A DNA stretch of 64,000 bases from Burkholderiaceae bacterium. Lineage in GTDB: Bacteria; Pseudomonadota; Gammaproteobacteria; Burkholderiales; Burkholderiaceae_E. The notes under the pieces were generated by a model, which searched no databases, had not been told where the DNA came from, and saw only the letters and a program-made list of their open reading frames with translations. The position numbers and the translations under genes are program-made. Of this stretch, positions 54,541 through 61,345 are shown in pieces; the stretch's first letter is position 1; the number at the start of each line of letters is the position of its first letter. The stretch spans positions 62,001-126,000 of the forward strand of contig JAMLIN010000002.1 of assembly GCA_023954135.1 (NCBI GenBank), written 5' to 3'.

Positions 54541-55377
54541 TCAGAACTCGTCCTTCCAGGCGCGCAGGGCGGCGAAGCGCTCGACGGTGTCGGCCCCGGC
54601 GGGAATGCCGCGCTCGGCGAGCCGTTCGATCACCGCCGGGCTGGTGGTGCGCAGGAACGGATTCGTCTCGCGCTCGATCCCGATGGCCGAGGGCACGGTT
54701 GGGATATCGCGTTCGCGCAGCGTCCTGGCTTCGGCGATCCGGGCGGCGAGCGCGCCCGAGCCGGGCTCGGCGGCGCTGGCGAAGGAGAGGTTGGAGAGGG
54801 TGTACTCGTGGGCGCAGTACACCAGGGTATCCGGTGGCAGGGCCGCGAGACGGCCGAGCGACCGGTGCATCTGGGCCGGTGTGCCTTCGAACAGCCGGCC
54901 GCAGCCGGCGGCGAACAGGGTGTCGCCGCAGAAAAGCACGCCGCGCGGATCCTCCTCGCCCAGCCGGCTGCCGAAGTACGCGATATGGCCCAGGGTATGG
55001 CCCGGGACCGCGATGACCTCGAAATCGATGCCCAGGGCGGGCAGCTCGAGCCGGTCGCCGTCGTCCAGGGGATGATCGATGCCGTCGATCGGGTCGGCGC
55101 GCGGCCCGTGGACGGGGCAGCCCCAGTGTGCCGCCAGGGCGGCCACGCCGCCGGTGTGATCGGCGTGGTGATGGGTGAGTAGAATCGCATCGAGGGACAG
55201 GGATGCCGCCGCGAGCGCGCGTTCGATCGCATTGGCGTCACCCGGATCGACGACCGCAGCCCGGGTGCCTGTCGCGTCGATGATCAGCCACAGGTAGTTG
55301 TCGCGAAACGCCGGAACGGGCCGGATCCTCGGATGCGGCGCCGGCACGAAGCGAAAGGATTCGGATGGAGTCGACAT
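54541..55377 (-). CDS. gloB: Hydroxyacylglutathione hydrolase (glyoxalase II)
   Basis: 278 residues of the metallo-beta-lactamase fold. It splits S-lactoylglutathione in methylglyoxal detoxification. Metal ligands are in [52 protein letters not shown] and [11 protein letters not shown]. The C-terminal helical domain ([20 protein letters not shown]) is specific to glyoxalase II. The assigned ATG shares two bases with the divergent methyltransferase ATG, so one of the two starts may be elsewhere (GTG 55392 is an option here). Confidence 0.94.
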   Translation of the reverse strand: MSTPSESFRFVPAPHPRIRPVPAFRDNYLWLIIDATGTRAAVVDPGDANAIERALAAASLSLDAILLTHHHADHTGGVAALAAHWGCPVHGPRADPIDGIDHPLDDGDRLELPALGIDFEVIAVPGHTLGHIAYFGSRLGEEDPRGVLFCGDTLFAAGCGRLFEGTPAQMHRSLGRLAALPPDTLVYCAHEYTLSNLSFASAAEPGSGALAARIAEARTLRERDIPTVPSAIGIERETNPFLRTTSPAVIERLAERGIPAGADTVERFAALRAWKDEF

Positions 55378-56230
55378 GAGCGTGGACCAGACCCCCGATG
55401 GCGGAAACGGCAGGCGGGACGCGTCCATTATAGGGCCGCAGCCCTGGCATGAATGGCTCGCATCGCCGGCCGGACGCTATGTCCTCGAGTGGGAGCAGAC
55501 CTGCTACGACAAGGCGGTCGCGGACATCTTCGGCTATGTTGCGGTGCAGCTCTCGCTGCCCGAGCTCGACACCCTGCGCAACAACCGGATGCCGAGCCGC
55601 CTGTACGGGCTCACCCGCAGCGATGCCGCCGCCGGCGAGGTCGCGGTTGCCCGCTCCGTGCTGATCGAGGACAACGGCGAGCTGCCGTTCCGGGACCAGT
55701 CGGTGGACCTGGTCACCCTGCCGCATGTGGTCGAGTTCTCCAGCGATCCCCATCAGCTGCTGCGCGAGGTCGACCGGGTGCTTCGCCCGGAGGGCAGGGT
55801 GGTGCTCACCGGCTTCAACCCGATCAGCCTGTGGGGGATGCGCGGCCTCGTTCCCACCGGCCTGCTGCGCCCCTTCCTGCCGCGCGAGAGCCAGATGATC
55901 GCGCTGCCGCGCCTGCGCGACTGGTTCAAGCTGCTCAGCTTCGAGTTCGAGCGCGGCCGCTACGGTTGCTACCGGCCGCCGTGCCGCAGCGATCGCTGGC
56001 TGGAGCGGACCCGCTTCATGGAGGCCGCGGGCGACCGCTGGTGGCCGATCTGCGGCGCGCTCTACAGCGTCAGCGCGGTCAAGCGGGTACGCGCGATGCG
56101 GCTCGTCGGACCGGTCTGGCAACCGGCGCGGCGCAGCGCCCGGGCGGTGCCGGTCGCCGCACCGCAGTTCGGGCCGCACGAGAGCTCGACCATCCCGCGG
56201 CGACGTCGGGACGACGCATCCACCCGCTGA
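55376..56230 (+). CDS. SAM-dependent methyltransferase
   Basis: 284 residues. GGATGGAG lies five bases before the ATG. It belongs to the group found between gloB and rnhA in many proteobacteria. Visible features are [20 protein letters not shown], the family motif [10 protein letters not shown], acidic and promoter-like loop [20 protein letters not shown] and [20 protein letters not shown]. The substrate is unknown. The C-terminal 35 residues are basic and low-complexity. The gene is followed by repeat B4. Confidence 0.9.
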   Translation: MSVDQTPDGGNGRRDASIIGPQPWHEWLASPAGRYVLEWEQTCYDKAVADIFGYVAVQLSLPELDTLRNNRMPSRLYGLTRSDAAAGEVAVARSVLIEDNGELPFRDQSVDLVTLPHVVEFSSDPHQLLREVDRVLRPEGRVVLTGFNPISLWGMRGLVPTGLLRPFLPRESQMIALPRLRDWFKLLSFEFERGRYGCYRPPCRSDRWLERTRFMEAAGDRWWPICGALYSVSAVKRVRAMRLVGPVWQPARRSARAVPVAAPQFGPHESSTIPRRRRDDASTR

Positions 56231-56235
56231 CCTGA

Positions 56236-56402
56236 CGGCTTCGGATTCGGGCGCAGGGCAGTCGAGCCGGGAATTCGCGAAGCACCGCTTCGTGCCGGCG
56301 AGACCGGCCGCGCCTGCCAGCGCGGCCGCAACGGGGCGACGCAGACAGTACGGTTGTACGGCAAGGAGCCCCAACGCAGCCATGCGCCCGAATCCGAAGC
56401 CG
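56236..56402 (-). repeat. Family B palindromic repeat, long copy B4
   Basis: 167 bases with perfect 19-base ends: CGGCTTCGGATTCGGGCGC and its complement. Read on the minus strand it shares CTGCGTTGGGG, CTTGCCGTACAACCGTACTG and TCT with B3. It then carries about 70 extra bases, including a GCGGCCGCGCTGGCAGGCGC palindrome, before the closing arm. It fills the gap between the convergent methyltransferase and cfa stops. Confidence 0.8.
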
Positions 56403-56404
56403 GA

Positions 56405-57619
56405 TCAGGTGTAGAGGTCGGCGCGCGACATCGGCAGGTCGATCTCGAGGCCGCCGGATCCCGGTTTCGGCCGCGCCGCCAGCAGCTGGTAGATGTTCAC
56501 CCAGCCATGGGCGAAGGCATGCGCGCAACCGGCGAGGTAGACCCGCCAGATGCGCAGCCGGCGTTCGCCGGCGAGCTCCGCGAGCTCGGGCAGTTGCGCC
56601 TCGAGCGCGTCCGACCAGAAGCCGAGGGTGCGGGCATAGTGGCGCCGCAGCGACTCCGCATCGGCGACCTCCAGGCCGGTGCGCGAGATGTCCGCGATCG
56701 CCCGGGAGACATGGGGCAGCTCGCCGTCGGGGAACACATATCTGGAGATGAAGTCCCCGGCACCCAGGCCGACGTTGCGACTGTCGGCATCGGTGGAGGT
56801 GATGCCGTGCTGCAGGGTCAGGCCGCCCGGCTTGAGCAGGCGGTGGACGATCTCGAAGTAGGCCGGCAGGTTCTTCAGGCCGACATGCTCGAGCATGCCG
56901 ATCGAGCTGATCCGGTCGTAGACCTCGGATCCGGGGATGTCGCGGTAGTCGGTCAGCCGGATCTCGACCCGATCCTGCAGGCCCGCTTGCCGGACCCGCT
57001 CGCCGGCGAGCTCGAACTGGTTCTTCGACAGGGTGACGCCGAGCACCCGGGCGCCATGGTGCTTCGCCGCGTGGATCGCCAGGGCGCCCCAGCCGCAGCC
57101 GATGTCGAGCAGGCTCATGCCGGGGCGCAGCCGCAGCTTGCGACACACATGCTCGAGCTTGGCCTGCTGGGCCTCGGCCAGGGATTCGTCGCCCCGCGGG
57201 AAATAGGCGCAGGAATAGACCATCGCCGGATCGAGCCAGCGCGAATAGAAGTCGTTGGAGACGTCGTAGTGATATTCGATCGCCTTGCGGTCCGTACTGC
57301 GGGTGTGCTTCGCGATCCAGTCGGGCAGGCTGCCGAGCCCGCGGTGCTCGTCGGCGTCATCGGCCAGGGCGGTCGCCACGTCGATGACGTCCCGGATCCT
57401 GCCTTCGATGTCGAGCTCGCCCTCGACGAAGGCGGTGCCAAGGGAATCGAGGCTGGGATTGATCAGACGCCGGGCCGCCGCCATGTCGCGCAGCGAGACG
57501 GTGACCACCGGATCGTCGCCCAGGTCGACCGTGGTTCCGTCCCAGAGCCGGATGGCAAGCGGGATCGGACGACGTTCGCGCAACTGCCCGAGGTATCTGG
57601 AAAGCTGCTTCTCAAGCAA
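56405..57619 (-). CDS. cfa: Cyclopropane-fatty-acyl-phospholipid synthase
   Basis: 404 residues from a TTG start with a strong GGGAGGAG site. It methylenates unsaturated acyl chains of membrane lipids using SAM, a stationary-phase or acid-stress trait. Motifs are HYDVSNDFYSRWLDPAMVYS, CAYFPRGDESLAEAQQAK, SLLDIGCGWGALAIHAAKHH, GVTLSKNQ and ISSIGMLEHVGLKNLPAYFE. It sits between the methyltransferase and rnhA genes, which are adjacent in relatives. It therefore looks like an insertion into a conserved neighbourhood. Confidence 0.95.
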   Translation of the reverse strand: MLEKQLSRYLGQLRERRPIPLAIRLWDGTTVDLGDDPVVTVSLRDMAAARRLINPSLDSLGTAFVEGELDIEGRIRDVIDVATALADDADEHRGLGSLPDWIAKHTRSTDRKAIEYHYDVSNDFYSRWLDPAMVYSCAYFPRGDESLAEAQQAKLEHVCRKLRLRPGMSLLDIGCGWGALAIHAAKHHGARVLGVTLSKNQFELAGERVRQAGLQDRVEIRLTDYRDIPGSEVYDRISSIGMLEHVGLKNLPAYFEIVHRLLKPGGLTLQHGITSTDADSRNVGLGAGDFISRYVFPDGELPHVSRAIADISRTGLEVADAESLRRHYARTLGFWSDALEAQLPELAELAGERRLRIWRVYLAGCAHAFAHGWVNIYQLLAARPKPGSGGLEIDLPMSRADLYT

Positions 57620-57743
57620 GAGACTCCTCCCTGCGGTCGGCTAGAATCGATACCCGATCGAGGCGCCGCGCACCGGGGGCCTCGACCTCCCTTTCCATCA
57701 TAGTCATAGCGAAAAGCCCTTGCACTGGCAAGCTTCGGACACC

Positions 57744-58193
57744 ATGGCGAGAATCGACATCTATACCGACGGCGCCTGCAAGGGCAATCCGGGCCCTGGC
57801 GGCTGGGGCGCGCTGCTGGTGAGCGGCGAGCATCGCAAGGAGCTGTTCGGCGGCGAGGCCCGTACGACCAACAACCGGATGGAGCTGCTCGCGGTCATCC
57901 GGGCGCTCGAGGCCCTGCGGGGGTCTGGCGAGCTCGTCATCCATACCGACTCCCAGTACGTTCAGAAGGGCATCACGGAATGGATGCGCGGCTGGAAGGC
58001 GCGCGGCTGGAAGACCGCCGATCGCAAGCCCGTCAAGAATTCCGATCTCTGGCTGCGGCTCGACGAGCTCCAGGCGGGCCATCGGATCCAGTGGCGCTGG
58101 GTCCGCGGCCATTCGGGGCACCCCGGCAACGAGGCGGCCGACGCGCTGGCCAATCGCGGGGTCGACGTGGCGCGCGCCGCGACGAGCCCCTGA
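57744..58193 (+). CDS. rnhA: Ribonuclease HI
   Basis: 149 residues. It removes RNA from RNA-DNA hybrids. The metal-binding acidic residues are Asp in [20 protein letters not shown], Glu in [18 protein letters not shown], Asp in [17 protein letters not shown] and Asp in [18 protein letters not shown]. All are present. The start [10 protein letters not shown] was preferred over an upstream ATG-less extension. In most betaproteobacteria dnaQ follows; here it does not. Confidence 0.97.
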   Translation: MARIDIYTDGACKGNPGPGGWGALLVSGEHRKELFGGEARTTNNRMELLAVIRALEALRGSGELVIHTDSQYVQKGITEWMRGWKARGWKTADRKPVKNSDLWLRLDELQAGHRIQWRWVRGHSGHPGNEAADALANRGVDVARAATSP

Positions 58194-58205
58194 AGCGAGA
58201 CGGAC

Positions 58206-58871
58206 ATGGACAGGGAATTCGACACCATCGAGCTCGAGGTCGGCGGGACGCCGACCGCAGCGGTCATCTGGCTCCACGGGCTGGGCGCCGATGCCAACGA
58301 TTTCGTTCCGATCGTCCCGATGCTCGGACTCGATGCCGGGCCCGCCATCCGCTTCGTGTTTCCGAACGCGCCGGTTCGTCCGGTGACGATCAACGGCGGC
58401 ATGCCGATGCGTGCCTGGTTCGACATTCGCGAGCTGGGCGGCAGGAACATCGATGAAGCTGGTATCCGCGCCGCGGGCGACACGCTCGATGCGCTCGTCG
58501 AGCGCGAGGTGGAACGCGGCATCGCCACTTCGCGGATCGTGCTGGCCGGCTTCTCCCAGGGTGGGGTGATCGCCCTGCACGCCGGCCTGCGATTCCCTCG
58601 GCCGCTGGCGGGGATCCTCGCGCTGTCGACTTTCCTGGCGCTGGCCGATTCGCTGCCGGGCGAAGCCTCCGAGGCGAACCGCTTGATCCCGGTGTTCATG
58701 GCGCACGGTCACCACGACGAGATGATCGGCGCCGAGCGGGCGCTGCGCTCGCGCGACCTGCTGATCGATGCTGGCTACCCGGTCGCATGGCACGACTATC
58801 CGATGGGCCATGAGGTCTGCATCGAGGAGATCAACGCGATGGGTGCCTGGCTGGCGCAGCGGCTGGCCTGA
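58206..58871 (+). CDS. Carboxylesterase / phospholipase family hydrolase
   Basis: 221 residues with the alpha/beta hydrolase fold of the EstB/acyl-protein thioesterase family. Blocks are AAVIWLHGLGADANDFVPIV, the Ser nucleophile in IVLAGFSQGGVIALHAGLRF, Asp in FMAHGHHDEMIGAERALRSR and His in DYPMGHEVCIEEI. It hydrolyses short-chain esters in known members. It starts 12 bases after rnhA, so co-transcription is likely. It converges with the aminotransferase gene. Confidence 0.93.
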   Translation: MDREFDTIELEVGGTPTAAVIWLHGLGADANDFVPIVPMLGLDAGPAIRFVFPNAPVRPVTINGGMPMRAWFDIRELGGRNIDEAGIRAAGDTLDALVEREVERGIATSRIVLAGFSQGGVIALHAGLRFPRPLAGILALSTFLALADSLPGEASEANRLIPVFMAHGHHDEMIGAERALRSRDLLIDAGYPVAWHDYPMGHEVCIEEINAMGAWLAQRLA

Positions 58872-58943
58872 TTCCGGTTCATGCGGTCGAAGGCCGATAT
58901 CGCGGGGCAAATCGTCCCACGCGCGGCGGAGGCACCGATACGA

Positions 58944-60147
58944 TCAGCTCGACAGCAGGTCGGCCACCCGTCGCGCCGCTTCGAGCAGTTCATCGACGGG
59001 TCGGGCGAAGCACCAGCGCAGATGGCCTTCGCCCTCCGGGCCGAAGGCGAGGCCGGGCGCGAGCCCGACGCCAGCCTGTCCCAGGAGCCGATGCGCCAGC
59101 CCGACGCTGTCGTTCTCGCCCTCGATTCCGACGAAGGCGTACATCGCGCCGTCGGCCGCGGCGACCCGCAGGCGCGGAACCTCGCGCAGGGCGCCGACCA
59201 GGGCGGTGCGTCGCTCGCGTAACCTGGCGACGAAGCCTGCGATGTCCGCATCGCCCATCGCAAGGGCGACGCGGGCGCCTTCCTGGACGAAGCCGGGCAC
59301 GCAGGAGGTGTTGTATTCGACGAGCGTCGCGAGCGAGGGGATCGCTGGCGCCGGCGCCACCAGCCAGCCGATGCGCCAGCCTGTCATCCGCCAGGTCTTG
59401 GAGAAGGTGTTGGCGACCCAGAGGCGGTCATCGGCGTCGGCGATGTCCAGGAAGGACGGAGCAGCCGCCGAGCCGTCGAAGACCAGCCGGCCATAGGCCT
59501 CGTCCGACAGGATCCAGATGCCGTGCCGACGGCAGTGCGCCAGTATCGCCCCCATCTCGGCGACCGGCAGCACCCAGCCAGGGCGGGATTCGTGAGTTGA
59601 GGATGAGCGCCCGGGTTCCCGGACCGGCCAGCGCGAACAGTCTCTCGAGATCGAGTCGCCAGTGCCCATCGCCGTCCTCGACGAGCGGGCAGCGCAGCAC
59701 TTCGGCCCCGAGGATCCGGGGAATCTCGGTCAGATTCGGCCATAGCGGCGTGACCGCGACGACCCGGTCTCCGGGCGACAGCAGCGCCTGGGCGGCGAGC
59801 ATCAGCGCGCTCACCCCCGAGCCGGTGATCGCGATCCGGTCCGCGCTGACGGGCCGATGGCGAGCCCCGAGATAGCGGGCAAGCGCCTCGCGCAGCGCCG
59901 GCTTGCCGAGGTTCGGCTGGTAGAAGGTGTCGCCCGCCGCGAGCGCCTGCCGGCAGGCGGCGACGATGGCCGCCGGGGTGCTTTCGTCGGGTTCGCCGAA
60001 CCAGAAGGGGAGCACGCCCTCCCGGCCGCTGGCCGCCTGCGCGAGCGAGCGGATCAGGGACGGCGCCAGTGTCCGGACCCCGGCGCGGGGCAGGAGGTCG
60101 AAAGCCGGTGTTGCGGGATGATCCCGCCGTTGATCGGTGAAATCCAT
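58944..60147 (-). pseudogene. Class I/II PLP-dependent aminotransferase, frameshifted
   Basis: The N-terminal part (60147 to about 59590) reads FWFGEPDESTPAAIVAACRQ, YQPNLGKPALREALARYLGA, ITGSGVSALMLAAQALLSPG and RALILNS. The next expected residues (N-P-T-G type) are disrupted at about 59578-59600. The C-terminal part continues in another frame: GWVLPVAEMGAILAHCRRHG, ILSDEAYGRLVFDG, the PLP lysine in NTFSKTWRMTGWRIGWLVAP and RWCFARPVDELLEAARRVAD. Together they give a full-length enzyme of about 400 residues. The shift removes the conserved substrate-loop motif, so either the gene is dead or the sequence has a local error. Confidence 0.8.
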
Positions 60148-60205
60148 CGTGTCGTCAGCTGCGGCGAAAAGCTATGCTACTGTGGATTTTTCAAGCTGTT
60201 CGTCG

Positions 60206-61327
60206 ATGAAAAGCCACTCCCGCACACGCTGGATCTCTCTCGGGGCGCTGGTCGTCGTCGCGGTCGCCGCGTCGCTGGCCGCGACGCGGCCCTGGGCCCA
60301 GGCCGGCACCCGCACGCCGGCACAGCAATCGTCGATCGCGCCCGTGCCGCTGGAGCCGGTGGTCGACGTCGAGGTGACAGCGGCGCGTCATCGCCTGATC
60401 CGCGAGGAGATATCGGCCGTCGGCACGCTGCGCGCGGCCGAGTCGGTGATGCTCAGGCCCGAGATCGCCGGCCGCATCGACAAGATCCATTTCCATGACG
60501 GCCAGGTGGTCCGGGCCGGAGACATGCTATTCGAGCTCGACGCGACGGTGCTCGGCGCCGAGGTCGAGCAGGCCCGCGCCGAGCTCGACCTGGCCCGGTC
60601 GAACGTGCGGCGCACCCGCGAGCTCGCGAACCAGCGTTTCGTCAGCGCCCGGTCGCTCGACGAGGCGGAATCCTCGATGCGGGTGCTCGAGGCGAAGCTC
60701 AAGCTCGCCCAGGCCCGGATGAGCAAGACCCGGCTCAAGGCGCCCTTCGACGGCGTGCTGGGCCTGCGCAAGGTGAGCGTCGGCGACTATGTCGAGGTCG
60801 GGGCCGATCTCGTCCTGATCGAGGATCTCTCGTCGATGCAGGTCGATTTGCGATTGCCCGAGAGATTCCTCGGCGCGATCGAGCCCGGCCAGACGATCCT
60901 GCTCACGCTCGACGCCTACCCTGAAGCGAGTCTGCGCGCCCGCCTGGTCGCCATCGACGCGCAGGTCGATGCCGGTGGCCGCGCGCTGCTGGTGCGCGGG
61001 CGCCTGGAAACCAACGACACCAAGCTGCGCACCGGGATGTTCGCGCGGGCGCGGCTCGTCACCGGCGAGTCCCCCGATGCCGTGGTGATTCCGGAGGAGG
61101 CCCTCGTGGTCGGCGCCGACGAATCCCATGTGTTCCTGGTCGACGGCGAGCATGCCCGCCGGGTGCCGGTGCGTACCGGCCGCCGTACCGCCGGCCTCGT
61201 CGAAGTCGTCTCGGGGCTTTCCGCCGGCGATCGTGTCGTCGTCGCCGGCCATCTGAAGCTGCGCGGCGAGCGTCCGCGGATCAACCCGATCATGCCGCCG
61301 CCCGCGCCGGCGGCATCGGCTCGCTGA
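60206..61327 (+). CDS. RND efflux membrane-fusion protein
   Basis: 373 residues from ATG 60206. One N-terminal membrane segment or signal (WISLGALVVVAVAASLAATR) is followed by the lipoyl-like and barrel domains of HlyD/AcrA-type adaptors: AESVMLRPEIAGRIDKIHFH, DGQVVRAGDMLFELDATVLG, KTRLKAPFDGVLGLRKVSVG and GDYVEVGADLVLIEDLSSMQ. A coiled hairpin lies between (QARAELDLARSNVRRTRELA). It links the pump at 61346 to an outer-membrane channel, which is not encoded in the window. Confidence 0.94.
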   Translation: MKSHSRTRWISLGALVVVAVAASLAATRPWAQAGTRTPAQQSSIAPVPLEPVVDVEVTAARHRLIREEISAVGTLRAAESVMLRPEIAGRIDKIHFHDGQVVRAGDMLFELDATVLGAEVEQARAELDLARSNVRRTRELANQRFVSARSLDEAESSMRVLEAKLKLAQARMSKTRLKAPFDGVLGLRKVSVGDYVEVGADLVLIEDLSSMQVDLRLPERFLGAIEPGQTILLTLDAYPEASLRARLVAIDAQVDAGGRALLVRGRLETNDTKLRTGMFARARLVTGESPDAVVIPEEALVVGADESHVFLVDGEHARRVPVRTGRRTAGLVEVVSGLSAGDRVVVAGHLKLRGERPRINPIMPPPAPAASAR

Positions 61328-61345
61328 GCCCGGCGGGGCCGTCCG

